The notes beneath the pieces were generated by a model. It made no database searches and was not told the DNA's origin. It saw nothing but the letters and a program-made list of their open reading frames with translations. Made by a program: the position numbers and the translations under genes. DNA of 64,000 nucleotides, taken from positions 186,001-250,000 of the forward strand of contig NZ_JAXIVS010000012.1 in assembly GCF_034259325.1 (NCBI RefSeq), written 5' to 3'. Positions 1 through 7,621 of the stretch are shown here, piece by piece (the first letter of the stretch is position 1; each line of letters starts with the position of its first letter). This stretch comes from Hyalangium ruber (GTDB taxonomy: Bacteria; Myxococcota; Myxococcia; Myxococcales; Myxococcaceae).

Positions 1-587
1 AAGCCGACGCCTTCCGGGCGCTCGTCCTCGCACGCAGCGTCGATGATGCGTTCAAGCTCGCACCGGGTGCGCCGCTGCCCCGCACGCAGGCGGCCTTCGA
101 GGCGCTGGTCCGTGAGGGCTCACCGCGCATCGAGCGTGCGGCCCGGGACTGGGCGGGCGCCGTCGTTGCCACCTCCTCGGAGCTCGCTGCGACGCTCGCT
201 GCACTCAAGGCAGCCTCAAAGGGGCCAAGCGGCGCGGCGGCCGTGCGGGACATCCGCTCGCAGCTCGGGCACCTGTTCCCCGCGAACCTCATCGAGTGGA
301 TTCCCTTCGTGCGCCTGCTGAACTACCCGCGCTACCTCCGCGCGGCCCAGGCACGGCTGTCGCGTGCGGTGGCGAACCCTGGCAAGGACGCAGGGAAGGC
401 CGCGCCCTTCACCCCCCTGTGGGAGACCTTCCTCGCCAGGCGCGCCACCGTGCGTAACCAGGAGGCGGCGCAGGATCTGCGGTGGGCCTTCGAAGAGCTC
501 CGCGTGGCCATCTTCGCTCCGGAGGTGACGACGCCCGTGTCTGTGACGGTGGCGAATGTCGGCGCGGCCCTCGCGGCGCTGCGCTAG
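1..587 (+). CDS. hrpA: ATP-dependent RNA helicase HrpA, C-terminal end (partial)
   Basis: The reading frame is open from base 3 and ends at TAG 585-587; the start lies before the window. The roughly 194 visible codons match the C-terminal DUF3418 region that follows the helicase core in HrpA-type DExH RNA helicases: a leucine/proline-rich LIEWIPF stretch, a YPRYLRAAQARL helix, then a PLWETFL segment and a final LRWAFEELRVAIFAPE stretch. HrpA unwinds RNA and acts in mRNA processing and on stalled ribosomes; that role comes from the family, as the helicase motifs themselves are outside. The gene converges on the lipoprotein gene at 664-1425, with a strong hairpin between them. Confident on family, from the C-terminal signature only. 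Confidence 0.8.
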   Translation, partial: ADAFRALVLARSVDDAFKLAPGAPLPRTQAAFEALVREGSPRIERAARDWAGAVVATSSELAATLAALKAASKGPSGAAAVRDIRSQLGHLFPANLIEWIPFVRLLNYPRYLRAAQARLSRAVANPGKDAGKAAPFTPLWETFLARRATVRNQEAAQDLRWAFEELRVAIFAPEVTTPVSVTVANVGAALAALR

Positions 588-595
588 AAAAAACT

Positions 596-635
596 GGGGC
601 CGGAAGCCGCTGAACACTCAGCGGTTTCCGGCCCC
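596..635. terminator. Hairpin terminator between convergent genes
   Basis: Bases 596-613 pair with 618-635 in an 18-bp stem with one G-T wobble and an ACAC loop. A run of six A at 588-593 becomes a U-tract directly after the hairpin when read on the minus strand, so it is a classical intrinsic terminator for the lipoprotein gene ending at 664. On the plus strand it lies 8 bases after the hrpA stop but has only a weak T-rich tail, so its use there is less certain. Confidence 0.85.
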
Positions 636-663
636 GGTGCATTTCAGGCTTCAGCGCGTCGAA

Positions 664-1425
664 CTACTCCGAGTAGTCATACCGGGCGACGAGCTTCCAG
701 TTGCGGTTGTAGGTGTGCCGCATGGAGAACCAGCCGCTGTGGCAGCTGCCGCTGTTGCTGGCGATGTAGCCGTAGACGAAGCCGTTGTGGACGCGGGCTT
801 CGAGGCGAGGCGTGCCGGGGTTCTCGCAGGTCTGGGTGATGCGGACGGCCTGGTAGGCGGCCTCGGCGAGCACTTCCTCCTGGCCCTCGAAGTCGTAGAG
901 CGAGTGGACGATGTTGCCGGTAAAGGTGGCGAGCTGGCTGGCCTGCTGGGCGTCGCTCTGCGTGAGGAAGGACTGCAGGTGGGCCAGCGTGGTGGCCTCG
1001 GAGGTGATCGAGCCGACGAGGCGGTGAACCGCGCCGTCATTGTCGGAGAGCGCGGCACGGATGGCGGTGATGCCGGCCGAGCCCTGGTACACGGAGGTGT
1101 CGCCCCAGGTGAAGCTCAAGGCGCTGCCAGCGGTGTAGGCGCTGAGCGCGCAAGAGCCGCCGGCGCCGGCGGGCACGACGAGGATGATCTTACGGAGGCG
1201 GTGCTCGGGGTTCAGGAGGGCAATGCACTCGTTGCCGGCGACGCCGTCGTAGTTAGCGGCCGGGCGCACGGCCTCTACGATGTTGTGAACGCGGAACGCG
1301 GGATCCGTGGCCTGCTGCTCGATGGCCTGGAGGGTGTCCGTGTCCGTGTCCGTCTCTGGGCCGAGACAGCCGGCAGCGAGGGAGGACGCGAGGAGGAGGG
1401 AAGAGAGGCGGAGAGAGGTGTGCAT
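664..1425 (-). CDS. Secreted lipoprotein of unknown function
   Basis: A 253-residue protein with no function I recognise. It starts MHTSLRLSSLLLASSLAAGC: a short basic N-terminus, a hydrophobic stretch and a lipobox (SLAAGC), so it is probably lipid-anchored at Cys20. A longer start at 1476 is open, but the ATG at 1425 gives a proper signal peptide at the N-terminus. The mature part begins with a threonine/aspartate-rich TDTDTD linker. Several Cys residues in the C-terminal half (near CENPGTP and SCHSGW) could form disulfides, fitting an exported protein. It is followed by the strong terminator at 596-635 and appears monocistronic. Confidence 0.6.
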   Translation of the reverse strand: MHTSLRLSSLLLASSLAAGCLGPETDTDTDTLQAIEQQATDPAFRVHNIVEAVRPAANYDGVAGNECIALLNPEHRLRKIILVVPAGAGGSCALSAYTAGSALSFTWGDTSVYQGSAGITAIRAALSDNDGAVHRLVGSITSEATTLAHLQSFLTQSDAQQASQLATFTGNIVHSLYDFEGQEEVLAEAAYQAVRITQTCENPGTPRLEARVHNGFVYGYIASNSGSCHSGWFSMRHTYNRNWKLVARYDYSE

Positions 1426-1520
1426 GGCCGCGGAAGGTAACACGCGTAATTCGATTGATCCCGCACATTCATTCATAACGGGAGAACCCCTTCGGCGCCG
1501 CGGAGAGCGTTACACAAGCG

Positions 1521-1877
1521 TCACACAGAGGGGGGTTCGTCCACGGTGGGCACTGGAATTTCCGTGCCGCGCAGGCGACCTCTGAACACCGCGGCGCGCA
1601 TCAGGAACACGGTGGTGACCGGTCCGGTGAGTCCCATGAACACCGCGATGAGCAGCGCATGGACGTAGAGCTGCCCGTTCTCGAAGGAGACCTGCACCAC
1701 TGTCGCGAGGGTGAGGCACCAGGTTCCCAGGGTCGCGCCCAAGGTAGGCGCGTGGACGCGCTGGAAGAAGCTCCGCAGGCGCAGAACCCCGAACGATCCG
1801 ATCAGCGCCGCCAGCCCGCCGAGCGCCGCGAGCAGCCCCGTCACCGCATCCACCCACAGAGACGCCGACGCGCTCAT
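1521..1877 (-). CDS. mnhG: Monovalent cation/H+ antiporter subunit G
   Basis: A 118-residue membrane protein with three hydrophobic segments and the typical MrpG core (FGVLRLRSFFQRVHAPT, then a GTWCLTLATV helix and a LLIAVFMGLTGPVTT helix). It is the last subunit of the Mrp Na+(K+)/H+ antiporter, a multi-subunit exchanger in the inner membrane that uses the proton gradient to expel sodium. Its ATG at 1877 overlaps the stop of mnhF by 4 bases (ATGA), which fixes the start and implies translational coupling. Length is normal for the family. Confidence 0.93.
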   Translation of the reverse strand: MSASASLWVDAVTGLLAALGGLAALIGSFGVLRLRSFFQRVHAPTLGATLGTWCLTLATVVQVSFENGQLYVHALLIAVFMGLTGPVTTVFLMRAAVFRGRLRGTEIPVPTVDEPPSV

Positions 1878-2152
1878 TCGATGACCTCTCCGCGCAGGAG
1901 GAACTTGGACATCGCCGTGGAGCCCACGAACCCGAACAGGGCGATCAGGAGGGCCGCCTCGAAGTAGGAGCTGCTGCGGTAGATGAGCCCCAGCGAAAGG
2001 ATGACCAGCATCGTGTTGACGTACAGGCAGTCGAACGCCAACACGCGGTCCTCCGCCCTGGGCCCGAGAATCATTCGTGCGAGGGCCAGCATCATCGCGA
2101 GGGTGAGGCAGCCAAGGGCGAAGGCCAACGGCCAGGAGAGCAGCGGGCTCAT
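1874..2152 (-). CDS. mnhF: Monovalent cation/H+ antiporter subunit F
   Basis: A 92-residue protein with three predicted membrane helices. The ILGPRAEDRVLAFDCL motif is characteristic of MrpF. It sits between mnhE and mnhG with 4-base overlaps at both ends. The small F and G subunits are needed for assembly or function of the Mrp complex but carry no transport site of their own. Confidence 0.93.
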   Translation of the reverse strand: MSPLLSWPLAFALGCLTLAMMLALARMILGPRAEDRVLAFDCLYVNTMLVILSLGLIYRSSSYFEAALLIALFGFVGSTAMSKFLLRGEVIE

Positions 2153-2637
2153 TCGAAGATCTCCTTGAGCGGACTTTCATAACGACGCTTGATGAGCGCC
2201 ACCAGGTCCGCCTCGTTCTGAATGGCGAGGACGTGCAACAACAGGACGCGATTATCCGCCGAGAGCTGGGCCCAGGCAGTGCCTGGCGTGAACGTGACGA
2301 TCATCGCCAGCGCGGCCAACCCGTTCGGATCCCGCAGCTCGAGCGGAACGTGGACGAAGCCAGAGCGGATGTCGCGCGAGCGTCGCGTGAGGATCGCCCA
2401 GGCCACCTCGACGTTCGACCACAACATCTCGAGCAAGACCCGGCCGAACAGGTGTGCCATGACGAGCGGCCTGCGCAACCGCACCGGCGCCGGCCTGAGT
2501 TTCGCGGTCACCGCGGGCCAGAAGATCGCCAGGATGGCGCCGAGCACCAGTGTCCCCGCGCTCAACGACTGCATGAGCAGGATCCAGAGCAGGAACAGCG
2601 CCACCGAGAGCACGGGGGACGGCAGGAGCCACTTCAT
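2149..2637 (-). CDS. mnhE: Monovalent cation/H+ antiporter subunit E
   Basis: A 162-residue protein. Two N-terminal hydrophobic segments are followed by a soluble region with the MrpE hallmarks: VALIKRRYESPLKEIFE at the C-terminus and an ALAMIVTFTPGTAW stretch in the middle. It overlaps mnhD and mnhF by 4 bases each (ATGA). It is a structural subunit of the Mrp antiporter complex. Confidence 0.92.
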   Translation of the reverse strand: MKWLLPSPVLSVALFLLWILLMQSLSAGTLVLGAILAIFWPAVTAKLRPAPVRLRRPLVMAHLFGRVLLEMLWSNVEVAWAILTRRSRDIRSGFVHVPLELRDPNGLAALAMIVTFTPGTAWAQLSADNRVLLLHVLAIQNEADLVALIKRRYESPLKEIFE

Positions 2638-4274
2638 CGCGCGGCCTCCTGCGCCGGGGGCGGCGGCCGCACCGGGGCACCAAGGACCGCGTCGATGTAC
2701 CCGCGGCGATCATAGAGGGACTGCGCCGTCACACGCGCGAGATCCATCGTGGGGGCAGCCGCGATCGTCAGCGCTCCGCACGCGGCGAGGAGTGCCACCA
2801 CCGGGAATCCCTCCGCCGCCCGGACCCGGGGCGGCGCGCGCTGCATCTCCGACCAGAAGGTGCGGATCCCCGTTCGCGTGAGCGCGATGAGGACGAGCAG
2901 CCCGGAACCCAGTAGCCCGCCGGTGAACAGCCAGGCACGGGTGGGAACGCTCCCGGCCTCTTCACGCACCGCGAGCGCCGCCGACAACATGCCGAGCTTT
3001 CCGATGAAGGTGGACAGGGGGGGCAGGCCGGAGAGGAGCAGCGCGCAAGCGACGAATGCCAGCGCCATCAAGGCGGTGGACACGGGGAACGGCAGCGCGA
3101 CGAGCGGCTCCTCCTCGTCATCGAGGTTGACGTCCTGCGCTTCGAGCGTCGCGCTCAGGAAGGGCGCTTCGTCCACGACGGTGGCGCCCGCGCGCCAGCG
3201 CTCCACGATATCGACGAGCAGGAAGAACACGCAGGAGGCGAGCGTGGAGCTCACCAGGTAGAACACCGCGCCGCCGAGGACAGCCTGCTCGCCAAAGCCA
3301 AGCGCCGCCAGGAGCGTCCCAGCGGAGACCACCACCCCCCAGGCCGCCTGAGCAGCGAGCCGATGCGAGGCGATCATCCCGAGGGCCGCGAGCACCGAGG
3401 TGACCAGCCCGAACACGAACAACCCGTCCGCGCCAAATCCCGCCAGCGGTCCCCCGGCGAACATCAGCGTCCAGAGCCGCACCAGCGCGTAGATGCCGAC
3501 CTTCGTCAGCACGGCGAACAGCGCCGCCACGGGTGGAGTCGCCGACGCGTAGGCGGGGACGAGCCAGAAGTTGAGCGGCCAGGCCGCCGCCTTGGCCAGG
3601 AAGGCCACCGCGAGGATGGCCGCTCCCGCGTCGATGAGGTGCCGATTGGCCACCGCCCCCTCGGACAGGCGCGCGGAGAGCTCCGCCATGTTGAGCGTCC
3701 CCGTGATGCCGTAGATCATCGATACGCCGATGAGGAAGAGGGACGAGGCGGCGAGGTTGATGGCCACGTAATGCACACCCGCTCGGACTCGCGGTCTTCC
3801 GGCCCCATGCAGCAACAGGCCGTAGGAGGCGGCGAGCAGGATCTCGAAGAAGACGAAGAGGTTGAAGACGTCTGCCGTGAGGAACGCGCCAGACAGCCCC
3901 ATGAGCTGCAGCTGCGAGAGCGGGTGGAAGTGAACGCCCGCGCGGTGCCAGCGCACGGCGGCGAAGGACAAGGCACAGGCGCCGAGGACCCAGGTCAACA
4001 CCAGCATCACGGCCGAGAAGCGATCCACCGCGAGCGCGATCCCGAAACGCGCCGGCCAGTTGCCGGGCAGGTAGGCCACGACGCCGTATTCCTGTACCCA
4101 CACCAGCAGCGCCGCCGCGACGGCGAGCCCCAGGACCGCGGAGATCATCCCCAGCACCAGCTTGGCGGGGCGCTTCCCCTCCCCCAGGAGGAGCATTGTC
4201 GCCGCCGTCAGCATCGGTAGGAGGATGGGCGCCACAATCAGGTGTGGCATCAGAGCTTGAACGAGCGCCTTCAT
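2634..4274 (-). CDS. mnhD: Monovalent cation/H+ antiporter subunit D
   Basis: A 546-residue polytopic membrane protein of the NADH-quinone oxidoreductase antiporter-like family (NuoL/M/N relatives). A conserved Lys-containing helix is visible in FLAKAAAWPLNFWLVPAYASATPP. MrpD is one of the two large ion-translocating subunits of the Mrp complex. It is some 40-50 residues longer than typical MrpD because of a hydrophilic, acid-rich insert around residues 355-400 (with a DDEEEP run) between two late membrane helices. It lies between mnhC and mnhE with 4-base overlaps. Confidence 0.95.
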   Translation of the reverse strand: MKALVQALMPHLIVAPILLPMLTAATMLLLGEGKRPAKLVLGMISAVLGLAVAAALLVWVQEYGVVAYLPGNWPARFGIALAVDRFSAVMLVLTWVLGACALSFAAVRWHRAGVHFHPLSQLQLMGLSGAFLTADVFNLFVFFEILLAASYGLLLHGAGRPRVRAGVHYVAINLAASSLFLIGVSMIYGITGTLNMAELSARLSEGAVANRHLIDAGAAILAVAFLAKAAAWPLNFWLVPAYASATPPVAALFAVLTKVGIYALVRLWTLMFAGGPLAGFGADGLFVFGLVTSVLAALGMIASHRLAAQAAWGVVVSAGTLLAALGFGEQAVLGGAVFYLVSSTLASCVFFLLVDIVERWRAGATVVDEAPFLSATLEAQDVNLDDEEEPLVALPFPVSTALMALAFVACALLLSGLPPLSTFIGKLGMLSAALAVREEAGSVPTRAWLFTGGLLGSGLLVLIALTRTGIRTFWSEMQRAPPRVRAAEGFPVVALLAACGALTIAAAPTMDLARVTAQSLYDRRGYIDAVLGAPVRPPPPAQEAAR

Positions 4275-4612
4275 GCCTCGGTGCCGTCCACGTGATCAGT
4301 CCCCGCCATCCCACGCGAGGCCAGGATGACGACCAAGAGGAGCGCCGTCATCGCGAAGCCGATGACGATGGCGGTCAACACGAGCGCCTGGGGCACCGGG
4401 TCCGTGTAGTGCGAGAGATCCTGCGGGACCCCCTCCACGAGGATGGGTTCCTTGTCGATGGCGAGGCCCCCGATGCTGAAGATGAAGAGGTTGACCGCGT
4501 AAGAGAGGAGCGACAGGCCGACGACGAGCTGGAACGTGCGAGGCCGGAGCAGGAGCCACACGCCAGAGCCGGTCAGCACTCCGATGGCGATCGCGAGTAC
4601 CACTTCCATCAC
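4271..4612 (-). CDS. mnhC: Monovalent cation/H+ antiporter subunit C
   Basis: A 113-residue protein with three membrane helices, homologous to NuoK. GVWLLLRPRTFQLVVGLSLL and the following NLFIFSIG stretch are typical of MrpC, as is the PLPQALVLTAIVIG-like helix (here PVPQALVLTAIVIGFA). It overlaps the end of the A/B fusion gene and the start of mnhD by 4 bases each. Confidence 0.94.
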   Translation of the reverse strand: MMEVVLAIAIGVLTGSGVWLLLRPRTFQLVVGLSLLSYAVNLFIFSIGGLAIDKEPILVEGVPQDLSHYTDPVPQALVLTAIVIGFAMTALLLVVILASRGMAGTDHVDGTEA

Positions 4613-7500
4613 TCACCTCCCGAGGCTCGGTGCGCGCGGATCGACTGGTGAGCGATCGCCACGAGAATGAGCAACGTGGAGCCCAGCACCAGACAGAACA
4701 CGCCTAGATCGAAAAACGTCGCGCTCCCGATGTGGATCTCGCCCAGGACCGGAGCGTTCACATGGAAGGTATGCGAGGTGAGCAGCGGATAGCCGACCAC
4801 GAATGACCCCGCGGCCGTACCAAGGACCAGCAGGAGCCCGATCCCGATCAGCGCGCGCGGCGCGAGGCGCAGGTGCTCCTCGACCCACTCGGTTCCGGAG
4901 ACGAGGTACTGGAGCAGGAAGCCCACCGACATCACCAACCCCGCCACGAAGCCGCCTCCGGGCGCGTTGTGCCCTCTCAGGAAGAAGAACGTCGCCACCA
5001 CTCCCGTGACGGGCAGGAGCAGGCGAACCAGCACCGCCGGGACCATCAGGTACCCCACCGCGGTGTCCCGCGCCAGACGAGGGTTCACCAGATCCGTCTG
5101 CAAGTCCTTCGGGAGCGCCTGCTGCTGCGGGGGAAGTTCCATGACCTCGGACGCCGGCCGGAAGCGCCGCAGGAGCGCGTAGACCGTGAGCGCGACGAGC
5201 GACAGCACCACGCCCTCCCCGAAGGTGTCGAACCCTCGGAAGTCCACCAGCATCACGTTCACCACGTTCCGCCCTCCCCCTCCGCTCAGGGCGTTCTCGA
5301 GGAAGAACGAGGTGCGTTCGGGGAAGTCTCGCGTCATCACCGCGTACGCCAGGACCGCCATTCCACCGCCGGCACTCAGCGCGATGACGAAGTCGCGAGC
5401 CCGGCGGCCCCTGGCAACCCTCAAGGTGTGCGCATCGAACACGCCGCGGGTCGGCTCTCGCGGCGGAAGCCACCGGAGCCCGAGCAGGATGAGCAGCGTC
5501 GTCACCACCTCAACGGTGAGTTGGGTGAGCGCGAGGTCCGGCGCCGAGAACCAGATGAACGTGACGCAGCACACCGCGCCCGCGGTCCCCGACAGCATGA
5601 GCGCGGCGAGCCGATGGAACTTCGCCTGCCATGCGGCCCCTACCGCCGCCACCCCTCCAATCGCCCACAGCGCGATGAACGTCGGCGAGACAGGCACCAG
5701 GGGGCGCTCCCCCTCCCCAATGCCACCCCACAGCGCCAGGACGCCCACGCTCAGCGTGACCACCACCATCGCCAACACCTGCCGCTGGAGTCCCGCGGTC
5801 AGCAGCCAGCGCCGGGTCCATCTGCTCATGAGCGTGAGCCGCGTCAGCAGGGAGGTGAAGAGCCTCGCCCCATCCAGCCGAGCCAGAACGGGGCCACCGA
5901 GGCGCTCCCGTCTTGCCTCCCACCGCCGGACCGCTCGGTACAACACGCCGCCACCGACGAGCGCCAGCGCGCTCATCAGCAGCGGAGGCGTGAACCCATG
6001 CCATATCTTGAGGCTGTACTCCGGGAGGGGTCCACCTACGACCTGCAAGGCCGCGGCACCGAGGAGCGGCCCGATCGACACCGCGGGCGCGATGCCCACG
6101 ACCAGGCACACGAGGACCAGCACCTCGACAGGAACGCGCATCCACTTGGGCGGCTCCTCCGGGACGCGCGGAGTGTCCCGCGCGCTGGCGGGTCCGAAGA
6201 ACACCTTCGCCGCGAACCGGAGCGAGTAGGCGACGCTGCCCATGCCCGCCAGGGTCGCCGCGATCGGCAGGCCCCATTCGATGGCGGGACTGGCGTTGAG
6301 GAAGACCGTCTCCGCGAAGAACATCTCCTTCGACAGGAAGCCATTGAGCAGCGGGACTCCCGCCATCGCCGCCGTGGCGACGACCGCCAGCGTCCCGGTG
6401 ATGGGCATCAGGCGAAAGAGCCCCGACAACCGCCGGATGTCCCGCGTCCCCGTCTCATGATCGATGATCCCCACAGCCATGAATAGCGAGGCCTTGAAGG
6501 CCGCGTGGTTCATGAGGTGAAACACCGCCGCCACCGCCGCGAGCGGGCTGTTGAGCCCGAGCAGCAGCACCACCAAGCCGAGATGCGAGATGGTGGAGTA
6601 CGCGAGCAGCCCCTTCAGGTCGTGCTGGAACAGCGCCGCTCCCGCGCCGAGCAGCAGCGTGACGAGCCCCGCGGACCCGACGAGCCAGAACCAGGTCTCC
6701 GTTCCCGACAGCGCCGGCCACAGGCGCGCCAGCAGGAACACGCCCAGCTTCACCATCGTCGCCGAGTGCAGATACGCCGACACCGGCGTCGGCGCCGCCA
6801 TCGCGTTCGGGAGCCAGAAATGGAAGGGAAACTGGGCGCTCTTGGTGAACGCGCCGAGGAGGATGAGGCAGAGGGCCACCCGGTAGAGCGGGTGGGCCTT
6901 GATTGCCTCGGAGTTCCTGAGGACGACCTCCAACTCGTAGCTGCCCGCGATCTCGCCGAGCACCAGCAGCCCGGCGAAGAGGCACAGGCCTCCCATCCCG
7001 GTGACCGTGAGCGCCATCCGGGCCCCGCGCTGGGCGTCCTTCCGTTCGTTCCAATAGCCGATCAGCAGGAACGAGAAGAGGGAGGTCAGCTCCCAGAAGA
7101 ACGCCAGCAGCAGCAGGTTTCCCGAGAGGACCACGCCCAACATCGCGCCCATGAAGGCCAGGAGGAACGCGAAGAACCTCGGCACGGGATCCGACGGCGA
7201 GAGGTAGTACCTCGCATACAGCATCACCAGCGCGCCGATGCCCAAGACGAGCATGCAGAACGTCCAGGAGAGGCCATCGAGCCGCAGCACCAGCTCGAGC
7301 CCCAGCGAGGGCACCCACGGGATCCGCTCGACCCACAGGCCACCCCCCTGAACTTTCGGGAAATGGAGCGCCACTCCCACGAGCCCCACCAGGGCGGTAA
7401 GGCCCGCGAGCCCGGCCGCGCGGTTGCGGGCACTCGTGGGCAGCAACGCCGCGATGGCGCCAGAGACCGCGGGAAGGATCAAGAGAGCGAGAAGCGGCAT
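4609..7500 (-). CDS. mnhA: Monovalent cation/H+ antiporter, fused subunits A and B
   Basis: A 963-residue protein. Residues 1 to about 770 are MrpA: many membrane helices, the NuoL-like core with SATMVKLGVFLLARLWP, and a C-terminal extension. The last 140 or so residues are an MrpB domain (HNAPGGGFVAGLV and a final AIAHQSIRAHR). No separate mnhB exists, so this is a group-2 Mrp operon as in Pseudomonas and rhizobial Pha systems. The ATG at 7500 opens with a membrane helix (MPLLALLILPAVSGAIAALL); an upstream ATG at 7587 is open but adds a non-hydrophobic stretch unlike the family. It is the first gene of the operon, and the region 7501-7621 must hold its promoter. Confidence 0.95.
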   Translation of the reverse strand: MPLLALLILPAVSGAIAALLPTSARNRAAGLAGLTALVGLVGVALHFPKVQGGGLWVERIPWVPSLGLELVLRLDGLSWTFCMLVLGIGALVMLYARYYLSPSDPVPRFFAFLLAFMGAMLGVVLSGNLLLLAFFWELTSLFSFLLIGYWNERKDAQRGARMALTVTGMGGLCLFAGLLVLGEIAGSYELEVVLRNSEAIKAHPLYRVALCLILLGAFTKSAQFPFHFWLPNAMAAPTPVSAYLHSATMVKLGVFLLARLWPALSGTETWFWLVGSAGLVTLLLGAGAALFQHDLKGLLAYSTISHLGLVVLLLGLNSPLAAVAAVFHLMNHAAFKASLFMAVGIIDHETGTRDIRRLSGLFRLMPITGTLAVVATAAMAGVPLLNGFLSKEMFFAETVFLNASPAIEWGLPIAATLAGMGSVAYSLRFAAKVFFGPASARDTPRVPEEPPKWMRVPVEVLVLVCLVVGIAPAVSIGPLLGAAALQVVGGPLPEYSLKIWHGFTPPLLMSALALVGGGVLYRAVRRWEARRERLGGPVLARLDGARLFTSLLTRLTLMSRWTRRWLLTAGLQRQVLAMVVVTLSVGVLALWGGIGEGERPLVPVSPTFIALWAIGGVAAVGAAWQAKFHRLAALMLSGTAGAVCCVTFIWFSAPDLALTQLTVEVVTTLLILLGLRWLPPREPTRGVFDAHTLRVARGRRARDFVIALSAGGGMAVLAYAVMTRDFPERTSFFLENALSGGGGRNVVNVMLVDFRGFDTFGEGVVLSLVALTVYALLRRFRPASEVMELPPQQQALPKDLQTDLVNPRLARDTAVGYLMVPAVLVRLLLPVTGVVATFFFLRGHNAPGGGFVAGLVMSVGFLLQYLVSGTEWVEEHLRLAPRALIGIGLLLVLGTAAGSFVVGYPLLTSHTFHVNAPVLGEIHIGSATFFDLGVFCLVLGSTLLILVAIAHQSIRAHRASGGE

Positions 7501-7621
7501 CTTCTCTACTCCCGAGTCATCTTGGGCATCGCGCCACCATGCGCAACCCCACCGCGCGTTACAAGCGAAAGGAGCGGTGACGGTCACGATGGTTGAATGT
7601 GTGGCAGACCCGGCATGGCCC

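Noticed and set aside
4873-6486. Long open frame on the plus strand inside the Mrp A/B gene
   Set aside because: It is antisense to a well-supported gene, is Arg/His/Gln-rich without any fold, and arises from GC-rich third positions.
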